43,935 nucleotides of DNA, taken from contig JAILKJ010000032.1 in assembly GCA_024693845.1 (NCBI GenBank), positions 1-43,935 on the forward strand. Direction: 5' to 3'. The stretch comes from Lachnospiraceae bacterium. GTDB taxonomy: Bacteria; Bacillota; Clostridia; Lachnospirales; Lachnospiraceae. The notes below the pieces were generated by a model. The model was given only the letters and a program-made list of their open reading frames with translations. It was not told the DNA's origin and ran no database searches. Below, one piece after another: positions 1 to 7,942 of the stretch. Position numbers and translations under genes: made by a program. The number at the start of each line of letters is the position of its first letter. The stretch's first letter is position 1.

Positions 1-486
1 CTTCATGGAGTAGTCCATGTCCTCGATCTTCTGCTTGCCGTAAACGTCAGCCAGAAATCGTTGCAGTTTCGTACCGTCCTCGGTAAAGGCAAACTCGTTA
101 TTGCCGTCCACGATAATGGAAAAATCGCTGACGATCTCATCCCCGCCTTCTTCGATCAGATCGATAAGTTCGGAGATGGTGGCGTTGAGCTTGGCATTTT
201 TATCTCTGCCTGACTCATAGACGTCTTCGATCATAACACTGTAGGCCAGCTCGTTATATGCCAACAGCTCGCCGTTACGATCATAGATATTTCCTCTTGT
301 GGATTCCAGGGTCTTTTCTTTGCGGATGATGAGTCTGAAGTTGTTCAGATACTCCTCTCCCTTGACGATCTGCAGATCAAACAGACGATAGATCAGCACA
401 CCGGAAAGACAGCAGAAGATCAGGATCAGTACAAAGATCCTGCTGGTTATAAAGCCGATGACGGCATCCTTGATGGTTCTAAGCAT
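1..486 (-). CDS. mrdA: Penicillin-binding protein 2 (class B transpeptidase), N-terminal part
   Basis: Partial gene: the first 162 codons are present and the rest lies left of the window. A short cytoplasmic start and one hydrophobic segment (about residues 9-35) are followed by a juxtamembrane FDLQIVKGEEY stretch and the STRGNIYDRNGELLAYN motif, both typical of the class B PBP dimerisation domain. The transpeptidase domain with its SxxK serine is not in view. By family, this enzyme cross-links peptidoglycan during elongation together with MreBCD. The ATG overlaps the last codons of mreD by 8 bp, so the two are probably translationally coupled. It is the last visible gene of radC-mreBCD. SpoVD or another class B PBP is possible, but the position after mreD favours PBP2. 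Confidence 0.9.
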   Translation of the reverse strand, partial: MLRTIKDAVIGFITSRIFVLILIFCCLSGVLIYRLFDLQIVKGEEYLNNFRLIIRKEKTLESTRGNIYDRNGELLAYNELAYSVMIEDVYESGRDKNAKLNATISELIDLIEEGGDEIVSDFSIIVDGNNEFAFTEDGTKLQRFLADVYGKQKIEDMDYSMK

Positions 487-997
487 TACTACTCTCCCGT
501 CCCTGTGAAAGATCATCGAGTTTCAGGGTCACGGATTTTAGAGGCGGATAGATCACCATGGTAAGAAGCATGGTGTATACCACCTCAGGTAAAATCACAT
601 ACAACATGTAATGCGGGAAATGGAATCTGCCCCTGAGCAGAAACTGCAGGATATAACAGACCAGTCCGTAAATAAAATCGCTGATCATGATCAGGATCAG
701 CGGAAGCTTGATGTCCTCTTTATAAAAGATCTGCTTGAAGGCACCGTTCATGTAACCGATGTACATCAGCAGCATGGCATAAAAGCCGGGCATGGATCCG
801 TAAAACATATCCCACAGAATCCCCGCCACAAAGCCGGTGATCAGGCCGCATTTGGTCCCGCACATAAAACCGAAAGCCGCCACGGCGATGATGAGCAGAT
901 TGGGGCTGACTCCGCCGAAGGCGATCCACTTGCCCACAGTCGATTGCAACACGAAGGCCAGCAGCATGCAGACGGCGATAAAAAGATTCCTTCTCAC
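479..997 (-). CDS. mreD: Rod shape-determining protein MreD
   Basis: 172 aa, very hydrophobic, with about five membrane segments over residues 5-155, the usual size and shape of MreD. MreD is an integral membrane partner of MreC and PBP2 in the elongation complex. The start is GTG, fused to the mreC stop as GTGA, with a GGAGGGG ribosome site inside the end of mreC. The stop overlaps the start of the PBP2 gene. MreD sequences diverge widely, so the assignment leans on hydropathy, length and position between mreC and the PBP2 gene. Confidence 0.9.
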   Translation of the reverse strand: MRRNLFIAVCMLLAFVLQSTVGKWIAFGGVSPNLLIIAVAAFGFMCGTKCGLITGFVAGILWDMFYGSMPGFYAMLLMYIGYMNGAFKQIFYKEDIKLPLILIMISDFIYGLVCYILQFLLRGRFHFPHYMLYVILPEVVYTMLLTMVIYPPLKSVTLKLDDLSQGRESSNA

Positions 998-1869
998 TGC
1001 GCTTCCCCTCCGTCAGATCCGTACAGATTCTTCCTTGTGGTCACCACCAGCACCTCCTGCAGATGGGAAAAATCCACAGCCGGTGTGATATAGCCGGAAT
1101 TGGTCAGATGGTTGGAATCCGGATTGATCTCCGTTACATATCCGATCAGGATACCCGGCAGATACTTGGTACTGATATAGGACGTAACCAGCTTATCACC
1201 CTCTTTTACGGAGCCTTCCTCACTGACCAGCTTGGAAAAAGTGATCATGCCGCTTTTCATGGTCTCAAGGTTTCCCTCAACGATACAGGTATCCTCTGTG
1301 GAAAGTACCATGGCACTGACAGAGGATTTGTCGTTGATGATGGACAACACTTTTGCCCAGTTATCGCCCACCTCGGTGACTCTGCCCACCAGTCCGGAGC
1401 CCGCCATCACATTCATGTCCACACCGATCCCGTCCTTCTGCCCTTTATCGATGACAAAGCCGGAAAACCAGTTGCCGGGATCCTTGGATACCACATGGGC
1501 ACCGATCTTCTCATAGGCAGCATACTGCTGATCCAGCTCATAGAGCTGACGCAGCTGGTTAAGTTCATACTTATCCTGTGCCAGCGCGTTATTCTCGATC
1601 ACGAGAGCATCGATCTGTTCCTTGAGCTCTTCGTTACGCGCCATCACGTCACGGATATTGACAACCTCATCCTTCTTACGGGACAGGGATTCTCCGATCC
1701 TGCTGACGCCCGTCTGCATCGGTACGATGATCCCGCCTGCCACATTGAGCAGGGGTGCGGAGATCAGATCCGTAAAGGCGGATACACCCATCAGTACCAC
1801 GCAGACCACGGTAAGGATCAGGAGCAGATATTTACTTGGGATCGTAAACTTCCTGCGCTTCCTTCTCAT
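994..1869 (-). CDS. mreC: Rod shape-determining protein MreC
   Basis: 291 aa. A basic N-terminus is followed by a membrane anchor at about residues 13-30 and a long coiled coil (about 65-113) rich in Glu, Leu and Asn. The rest is the extracytoplasmic double beta-barrel, with the family stretches VVSKDPGNWFSGFVIDKG and VGRVTEVGDNWAKV. MreC forms filaments outside the membrane and activates PBP2 in the elongasome. The ATG lies just past the mreB stop, and the 3' end overlaps the GTG of mreD. Length and domain order are normal. Confidence 0.95.
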   Translation of the reverse strand: MRRKRRKFTIPSKYLLLILTVVCVVLMGVSAFTDLISAPLLNVAGGIIVPMQTGVSRIGESLSRKKDEVVNIRDVMARNEELKEQIDALVIENNALAQDKYELNQLRQLYELDQQYAAYEKIGAHVVSKDPGNWFSGFVIDKGQKDGIGVDMNVMAGSGLVGRVTEVGDNWAKVLSIINDKSSVSAMVLSTEDTCIVEGNLETMKSGMITFSKLVSEEGSVKEGDKLVTSYISTKYLPGILIGYVTEINPDSNHLTNSGYITPAVDFSHLQEVLVVTTRKNLYGSDGGEAQ

Positions 1870-1871
1870 AC

Positions 1872-2882
1872 TCAGTTAGCCGCCCCTCCCGGCAGATACG
1901 CTACGGATCTGTAATTCTCATCCTCAATGATCCTGCGCAGACCCAGGGCCACGCTGGATACGGGATGCTCGGCAACATTCACCTTCAGACCGGTTCCGTT
2001 GCTGATCATCTGGGATAAGTTGGATACCTGGCAGGCTCCACCGGTAAGATAGATACCATGTCGATAGATATCCGCAGCCAGTTCGGGGGGAGTTCTCTCC
2101 AGAATAACCTTGATATTGTCTATGATGGTTCCGAAATGCTCGCACAGGCTCTCATCCACCAGGTCCGTGGGGATCTGGCGTTCCACAGGAAGACCGGATA
2201 CGATATCCCTGCCGTAGACTACGGCATCTCTCCCGTCCTCCTCCAGCTGTGCAAGCTCGTTCTTTACATGCTCGGCTGTTTTGCCGCCGATGATCAGCGA
2301 ATACTCCTTACGTACCGCACCCCGGATGGCATCGTCAAACTTCAGTCCTCCCACCTTGATCAGGCGGCTTACTACGATACCTCCCAGGGAAAGGATGGAT
2401 ATCTCCGTGGTATCATACCCCACGTCCACAACCAGGACACCCTGGGAATTCTTAACATCGATATCCAGTCCGAGACCGTCGGCGATGGCTTTTTCCACCA
2501 CCATAACGCTCTTGGCCTTCACATTGGCGTTCTTGATCAGATCGTAGAACGCTCTTTTTTCCACGTCGGTAACATCCGTGGGAACGGCGATATAGTAATC
2601 CGCAGGCTTGATATTACCGGAATAGATCTCGCCCATGAAGCAGCGCACCAGGGTCTGCATGTTATTGATGTCCGCGATCACGCCGTTGCAGAGCGGATAG
2701 GAGATCTTGATATTGCCGGGGGCCTTCTCGTACATCTCAAAGGCATCGTCGCCGAAGGCAAACAGATTGTCCTTCCCCTCCACGGCGATCATATTCTTCT
2801 GACAGTAAACGCCGTTTTCTCCCTTTCCGCATATTTTAATGTTGCAGGTACCAAGATCGATACCGTAAGCACTGGACGACAT
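1872..2882 (-). CDS. mreB: MreB-family actin-like protein, divergent
   Basis: 336 aa actin/Hsp70-fold protein in the mreB position, just upstream of mreCD. The phosphate-1 loop is recognisable (IDLGTCNIKI, residues 8-17) and the adenosine-side LTGGACQVSNLS is present near residue 290. The phosphate-2 loop reads DVGYDTTEISILSLGGIV (about 153-170), where most MreB proteins have DIGGGTTE, so two glycines are replaced. The usual MAAAIGAGLP segment is VEKAIADGLGLD. MreB polymerises under the membrane and guides lateral wall synthesis. Context makes the role safe; the loop changes make normal ATP hydrolysis less certain. The start overlaps the radC stop by one base. Confidence 0.88.
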   Translation of the reverse strand: MSSSAYGIDLGTCNIKICGKGENGVYCQKNMIAVEGKDNLFAFGDDAFEMYEKAPGNIKISYPLCNGVIADINNMQTLVRCFMGEIYSGNIKPADYYIAVPTDVTDVEKRAFYDLIKNANVKAKSVMVVEKAIADGLGLDIDVKNSQGVLVVDVGYDTTEISILSLGGIVVSRLIKVGGLKFDDAIRGAVRKEYSLIIGGKTAEHVKNELAQLEEDGRDAVVYGRDIVSGLPVERQIPTDLVDESLCEHFGTIIDNIKVILERTPPELAADIYRHGIYLTGGACQVSNLSQMISNGTGLKVNVAEHPVSSVALGLRRIIEDENYRSVAYLPGGAAN

Positions 2883-3571
2883 TACAGCTCTCCTCTCTCT
2901 TTTAAACTATAGTACACCTGGTCTCCTATGATCACATGATCCAGGATGGGGATCTCCATGAAGCCGGATGCTTCCCGGAGTCTCTCCGTAACTTTGATAT
3001 CGCTGTTTGATGGGGTCGGATTCCCGCTGGGATGATTGTGCAGAACGATGATCGAAGAGGCGTTGAGCAAAAGTGCCCGCCGAAAGATCTCTCTGGCGGA
3101 GATCAGTGTGCTTGTCAGATCTCCCTGTGATATCACTTCATCTGCTATCCTGCAGTCGGAGGTGTCCAAAAATACCACCACGCACTGTTCCCTTTCCAGA
3201 TGGCGCATCCGTTCCATGTAAGCCGATGCCACATCTGCGGGAGACCGCAGGCAGATGTCTTTTTTCACCCGTGCCTGTGAGATCCGAAGGGAAAGCTCGG
3301 CGATGGCTTTCAGCTGGATCGCCTTGACCTCTCCGATACCCCGGATCTTCATCAGATCATCCGTTGTTGCATGAAAAAGACCCAAAAGCCCTTTATCGGT
3401 TCCCAGCTGTTCCATCACCAGGCAGGCAAGAGAAAGTGCATCCATCCCTTTTACTCCCGTCCTCAGGATAATGGCCAGCAGCTCTTCTTCCGTCAGCGCC
3501 TTTGGTCCCAGCCGCCTGAACTTATCGTAAGGCAGCGTCTGAATCCGTCCGTTTTCTTTTGTATGATACAT
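2882..3571 (-). CDS. radC: RadC-family JAB-domain protein
   Basis: 229 aa, standard length. The N-terminal part (about 15-95) is a UPF0758-type helix-hairpin-helix region (LGPKALTEEELLAIILRTG; IRGIGEVKAIQLKA). The C-terminal JAB/MPN domain carries the full metal motif HNHPSGNPTPSNSD (178-191). The family was first linked to DNA repair, but its true biochemical role is unsettled. It is the first gene of the mreBCD operon, a common Firmicute arrangement, and its stop overlaps the mreB start. The ribosome site is weak; a clear promoter lies 30-60 bp upstream. Confidence 0.93.
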   Translation of the reverse strand: MYHTKENGRIQTLPYDKFRRLGPKALTEEELLAIILRTGVKGMDALSLACLVMEQLGTDKGLLGLFHATTDDLMKIRGIGEVKAIQLKAIAELSLRISQARVKKDICLRSPADVASAYMERMRHLEREQCVVVFLDTSDCRIADEVISQGDLTSTLISAREIFRRALLLNASSIIVLHNHPSGNPTPSNSDIKVTERLREASGFMEIPILDHVIIGDQVYYSLKERGEL

Positions 3572-3601
3572 GTAGTGATTTCTGTATTCTTCAGCACTGC
3601 T

Positions 3602-3630
3602 ATCATATCACACTCGGCCTGAAATGTCAT
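3602..3630 (-). promoter_or_regulatory. SigA-type promoter of the radC-mreBCD operon
   Basis: On the minus strand a -35 ATGACA (3630-3625) and a -10 TATGAT (3607-3602) are separated by exactly 17 bp. The -10 lies about 30 bp before the radC ATG, giving a short leader. The match is by eye to the SigA consensus. Confidence 0.65.
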
Positions 3631-3679
3631 CTGATATAAAATCACGCCGGTGAGAAATTTCATCGCCCGGATAATAAAA

Positions 3680-4957
3680 CTATGACAATTTCAGGATCCC
3701 GGCGTTCTTGAGCTCCTGCAGGGATTTCAGCATGCCGAGTTTGGCATGGGGGAAGGTGAGGCCCCCCTGGAAATAGACTGCGTAGGGCTCTTTCATGGGG
3801 CCGTCGGCGGAAAGCTCGATGGAGGAGCCGGAAACGAAGGCCCCTGCCGCCATGATGACCTGTGCATCGTAGCCGGGCATATCCCAGGGCTCCGGGGTTA
3901 CGAAGCCGTCCACAGGGGCAGCCGCCTGGATTCCCTTACAAAAGGCCATCAGGGCTTCCGGTTTTTCAAGCCGGATGGACTGAATGATGTCATATCTTTC
4001 CTCAGCAGCATCCGGGACCGCCGTATAGCCCAGCTTCTGATACAGATTGGCGGCAAATACCGCCCCTTTAAGGGCCGCAGCCGTCACCGTAGGTGCCAGG
4101 AAAAGTCCCTGATACAGGCTTCGCAGTACATCCAAGGAGGCGCCCACCTCTTTGCCCAGTCCCGGGCTGGTAAGCCTTACCGCCGCATTTTCGATGCATT
4201 CTTTTTTCCCTGCCAGATAGCCCCCGATGGGTGCCAGGCCTCCGCCGGGATTTTTGATCAGGGAGCCTACCACGATATCCGCTCCCACCTGGGAGGGTTC
4301 GATCCTCTGGACGAATTCCCCGTAGCAGTTATCCACGAGGCAGATCACATCCTCTTTGATCCCCTTGATGAAGGCGATGAGCTCGCCGATCCTTTCCACC
4401 GAAAGTGTTTTTCTCATCTCATAGCCTTTGGACCGCTGGATGGTCACAAGACGCGTCTTTTCGTTGATGGCCTCCCGTATCCCTTCCAGATCAAATTCTC
4501 CATTCGACAGGAAATCCACCTGTCGGTAGCTGATGCCGTATTCCGCAAGGCTTCCCCGGGAAGGACGGATACCGATCACCTCTTCCAGGGTGTCGTAGGG
4601 CTTCCCCACAGGAGAAAGCAGTTCATCTCCGGGCCGCAGATTGCTCATCAGAGCAAGAGCCAGGGCATGGGTACCGCAGGTGATCTGGGGCCGTACCAGA
4701 GCCGCCTCTGTTTTGAAGATCTTTGCATATACTTCTTCCAGGGTGTCACGGCCGATATCGTTATAACCGTATCCCGTGGTCCCCAGGAGGCACGCCTCCG
4801 AAACCCTGCATTCCTGCATGGCGGATACTACCTTAAGCTGGTTGTATTCTGCCGTTTCATCGATCTTCTCAAAACGCTCCTTCAGATCCTTTAATGCTTC
4901 CTCGCCAAAGGAATAGATCTGCTCATCTATCCCCAATTCAGCATATAAATCTTTCAT
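3680..4957 (-). CDS. Methionine gamma-lyase family PLP enzyme (YnbB, 'aluminium resistance' family)
   Basis: 425 aa fold-type I PLP enzyme. Family stretches include LGTTGYGYNDIGRDTLEEVYAKIFKTEAALVRPQ near the N-terminus, LVDNCYGEF (208-215) with the PLP-pairing Asp, and VVGSLIKNPGGGLAP, where Lys235 is the likely PLP lysine. The family resembles cystathionine beta-lyase and methionine gamma-lyase, but its natural substrate is not well established; 'aluminium resistance' is an old name. The ATG overlaps the miaA stop (ATGA), so it is coupled to miaA; ynbB is also near miaA in Bacillus. No strong terminator is visible after it. Confidence 0.85.
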   Translation of the reverse strand: MKDLYAELGIDEQIYSFGEEALKDLKERFEKIDETAEYNQLKVVSAMQECRVSEACLLGTTGYGYNDIGRDTLEEVYAKIFKTEAALVRPQITCGTHALALALMSNLRPGDELLSPVGKPYDTLEEVIGIRPSRGSLAEYGISYRQVDFLSNGEFDLEGIREAINEKTRLVTIQRSKGYEMRKTLSVERIGELIAFIKGIKEDVICLVDNCYGEFVQRIEPSQVGADIVVGSLIKNPGGGLAPIGGYLAGKKECIENAAVRLTSPGLGKEVGASLDVLRSLYQGLFLAPTVTAAALKGAVFAANLYQKLGYTAVPDAAEERYDIIQSIRLEKPEALMAFCKGIQAAAPVDGFVTPEPWDMPGYDAQVIMAAGAFVSGSSIELSADGPMKEPYAVYFQGGLTFPHAKLGMLKSLQELKNAGILKLS

Positions 4958-5904
4958 GTTGTAATGCCTCTTTCTTTTAAAATGTCCAGCATATAGGCCA
5001 GCATTTTTTCTTCATCGTGGTCAAACTCATTCTTGTTCACCCAGACGGCGTCTTCCCTGTTCCGATACCAGGTCAGCTGCCGTTTGGCAAAATGCCTTGT
5101 ATTGCGCTTGATCAGCCGCACTGCCTCTTCCAGGTCAAACTCTCCGTTCAGATACCGGTAGATCTCCCGATATCCCAGGCCCTGCATGGCAGTGTTTTGC
5201 ATCGTTACGCCCTTACGGCGAAGATCCTCAACTTCTTCCACCAGGCCCTGCTCCATCATCAGATCCACCCGGCGGTCTATCCGTTCATAGATCGTCTCTC
5301 TTTCATCCGTCAGGACAAAGCAGACAAAATCATAGGCCGGGTCGTTTAAGCGCTGCTCTCTGTTATGCTCCGAGATCTTTCTGCCTGTAAGCTCATAAAA
5401 CTCCAGCGCCCGGATCACCCGCTTAACATTCCCTGCCGGGATGGCGTCACCGCTTTCGGGATCCACACGCGAAAGCTCGGCGTGGAGTGCCTCCCCGCCG
5501 ATCTCTATTGCCCGCTGCTCCAGCTCCTTCCGGAGTCCGGGATCCGATGCCTTATCATCAAAATCGATCCCATAGAGCAGCGCCTGGATATAAAAGCCCG
5601 TGCCTCCCACCACCAGCGGCAGATGACCGCGATCTGTGATCTGCTCCACCGCTTCGGATGCCAGAGACTGAAATACCGTAACATCAAAATCCTCCAGGGG
5701 ACTTAAAACATCGATCAGATGATGCGGTATGCCTTCTTTTTCTTCTTCGGTGATCTTGGCAGAACCGATATCCATACCACGATAAACCTGCATGGAATCC
5801 GCCGAGATCACCTCACCACCTGTGGCTCTTGCCAGCCCTATGGACAGTCCTGTTTTTCCCACTGCCGTAGGTCCGGTAAGCACTGCTAACTTTTTTCTTA
5901 TCAC
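4954..5904 (-). CDS. miaA: tRNA dimethylallyltransferase
   Basis: 316 aa. The P-loop GPTAVGKT (11-18) is followed by ISADSMQVYRGMDIGSAK, the DMAPP and tRNA site signature, and GGTGFYIQALLYG. The enzyme adds a dimethylallyl group to N6 of A37 in tRNAs reading UNN codons. The product is then methylthiolated by MiaB, whose gene lies in the same run at 12567-14003. The start is GTG, preceded by AAGGGAATGAAGG. Normal length and motifs. Confidence 0.96.
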   Translation of the reverse strand: MIRKKLAVLTGPTAVGKTGLSIGLARATGGEVISADSMQVYRGMDIGSAKITEEEKEGIPHHLIDVLSPLEDFDVTVFQSLASEAVEQITDRGHLPLVVGGTGFYIQALLYGIDFDDKASDPGLRKELEQRAIEIGGEALHAELSRVDPESGDAIPAGNVKRVIRALEFYELTGRKISEHNREQRLNDPAYDFVCFVLTDERETIYERIDRRVDLMMEQGLVEEVEDLRRKGVTMQNTAMQGLGYREIYRYLNGEFDLEEAVRLIKRNTRHFAKRQLTWYRNREDAVWVNKNEFDHDEEKMLAYMLDILKERGITT

Positions 5905-5989
5905 GCCTTCATTCCCTTAGCATTATACTTTGCACCTTTGCCTGCTTTTGTTCCGCAACCTGCGTTTTCTGCTTCTCTTCTCCGAAAAA

Positions 5990-7939
5990 TCAGCGGTGGA
6001 ATTTTTTCTCCATCTCCGATTTGGACAGGGATATCATGGTCGGTCTGCCGTGGGGACAGTGATAGGGGTTATCACAACGAAACATCTCCGTAAAGAGTGC
6101 CCTTGCCTCCTGCAGGCTCATTTTCATATTCCCCTTGACCGCTGCTTTACAGGACATGCTGGCGATCTTCATCAGGATCGCATCCGGATCCTTTCCCGGT
6201 CCCTCATCCATTATCGCATCCAATGCGGAAAGAAACAGTTCTTTTTCACTGCTGCCGTACAGATCCATTGGTACGGACCGAAGCGCAAAGCTGTCCTGAC
6301 CGAACTCCTCGGTCTCAAATCCCAGTGCCAGGAAACTCTGTCTGTTCCTGGAAAGGGTCTCCGCCTCCCTGGGAGAAAGCTGCAGAATGATGGGCGGATT
6401 CAGAGGCTGGGCAAAAATGTCCTTGTTTCTGTAACGGGCCATGAGCTTTTCATACATGACTTTTTCATGGGCCGCATGCTGATCTACGTAGTATAGCTTA
6501 TCTCCCATGGTCAGGATCCAGTAGGTATCAAATACCTGTCCCACGATCTCGAACTGGTCGATCTGAAGCTCTCTGACATCGATCTCATCAAAAAGCTCCA
6601 TCTGCTTCGGACGCTCTACGATCACCACGTCCTTTTGCTTGATAACGTTGGACCTTTCGATCCGGTCGCTCCGCTGTTCCATGGCTGCGCCCAGAAGCTT
6701 GGGAAGTCTACTCTCCTGTTCCGGCGACTCCCGCAGACTCTTATCATCCTCAGGCGCCTCATACAGGCTCTGTTCGCCCTCGCCCTCGGGTGCCGCATAC
6801 AGGCTCTGCTCCCGGGCCATTCGCCTCTCCTCAAAGGGCTGGGGAATGGCTGCGGTAAGCTCCTTCTGCTTTCGGATCTCCTCCGCTTTTTCGGCTGCCT
6901 TTTCCTCCCTGGTCATATCCTCGCCTTTTACGACGGAGGGTTGAATGAGTGATCCTCCCGTCAGCGTCCCGGCTATGGTATCTGCCAGAAGCTTTAAGAG
7001 CTCTCCCGGATCGGATATCCTGATATCCAGCTTCGTGGGATGTACGTTCACATCCAGTCTGGCGGGATCGATGGAAAAATGCAGGACCGCAAAGGGGAAC
7101 TTGTGCTGCATCAGAAGGGTGCGATACCCCTCTTCGATGGCCGAGGAAAGCAAAGCACTTTTGATAAACCTGCCGTTCACAAAGAGGATCTCAAAGCTAC
7201 GGTTAGCACGTGCTAACACCGGCTTACCCAGATATCCCCGGATCACGGCTCCGTCCATGGAAGCCTCATAGGGGAGCAGCTGATTTGCAACTTCTTTTCC
7301 GTAGATCCGGTAAAGGATCTCCTTAACGTCTCCGTTACCGGAGGTATAGAATTTAGTCTGGCCGTTCAGCACAAACTGAAAGGCCACCTTGGGTGCCGCC
7401 AGTGCCAGGTGCTGCATGTATTCGTTGATGTAGCTTCCCTCCGTGGCGGGACTTTTTAAAAACTTCTTTCTGGCCGGAGTATTGTAAAACAGGTTCCGCA
7501 CAAGAATGGTGGTACCCCCGGGGGCTCCCACCTCGGTGATCTCTTCCTGAATGCCGCCGCTGATGCAGATCCTGCTGCCGATGAGCTCCTCCGCCGTTTT
7601 GGTAATGAGTTCCACCTGGGATACTGCCGCAATGGAGGAAAGTGCCTCACCACGAAAGCCCAAAGACGTGATGGCATTCAGATCCTCCGCATCTTCGATC
7701 TTACTGGTAGCATGGCGGAAAAATGCCCGCTCCAGCTGTCCGTGCTCGATACCGCAGCCGTCGTCCGTTACCCGGATCAGGGATATTCCGCCCTCCTTGA
7801 CTTCTACCGCGATATGCGTTGCGCCTGCATCGATGGCATTTTCAACCAGCTCCTTTACTACGGATACCGGTCTTTCCACAACCTCACCGGCTGCGATCTT
7901 ATCAATGGTCGCAGAATCCAGCACATGTATGATGGCCAT
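5990..7939 (-). CDS. mutL: DNA mismatch repair protein MutL (endonuclease type)
   Basis: 649 aa. The N-terminal GHKL ATPase shows ELVENAIDAGAT (30-41), DDGCGIE and GFRGEALSSI. A charged linker (about 335-450) holds short imperfect repeats around QSLYxAPE and ends in QMELF (446-450), which resembles a beta-clamp binding motif. The C-terminal domain has the endonuclease motif DQHAAHEKVMYE (486-497), CKAAVK and CPHGRPT (628-634), so this is a nicking MutL as expected in a species without MutH. It lies downstream of mutS, separated from it by an EAL-domain gene whose stop is only 3 bp away. Confidence 0.97.
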   Translation of the reverse strand: MAIIHVLDSATIDKIAAGEVVERPVSVVKELVENAIDAGATHIAVEVKEGGISLIRVTDDGCGIEHGQLERAFFRHATSKIEDAEDLNAITSLGFRGEALSSIAAVSQVELITKTAEELIGSRICISGGIQEEITEVGAPGGTTILVRNLFYNTPARKKFLKSPATEGSYINEYMQHLALAAPKVAFQFVLNGQTKFYTSGNGDVKEILYRIYGKEVANQLLPYEASMDGAVIRGYLGKPVLARANRSFEILFVNGRFIKSALLSSAIEEGYRTLLMQHKFPFAVLHFSIDPARLDVNVHPTKLDIRISDPGELLKLLADTIAGTLTGGSLIQPSVVKGEDMTREEKAAEKAEEIRKQKELTAAIPQPFEERRMAREQSLYAAPEGEGEQSLYEAPEDDKSLRESPEQESRLPKLLGAAMEQRSDRIERSNVIKQKDVVIVERPKQMELFDEIDVRELQIDQFEIVGQVFDTYWILTMGDKLYYVDQHAAHEKVMYEKLMARYRNKDIFAQPLNPPIILQLSPREAETLSRNRQSFLALGFETEEFGQDSFALRSVPMDLYGSSEKELFLSALDAIMDEGPGKDPDAILMKIASMSCKAAVKGNMKMSLQEARALFTEMFRCDNPYHCPHGRPTMISLSKSEMEKKFHR

Positions 7940-7942
7940 GTC

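Noticed and set aside
3608-3679. Terminator after the PLP enzyme gene
   Set aside because: Only a 4-bp stem (TCAC/GTGA) before a T-rich stretch; too weak to call.
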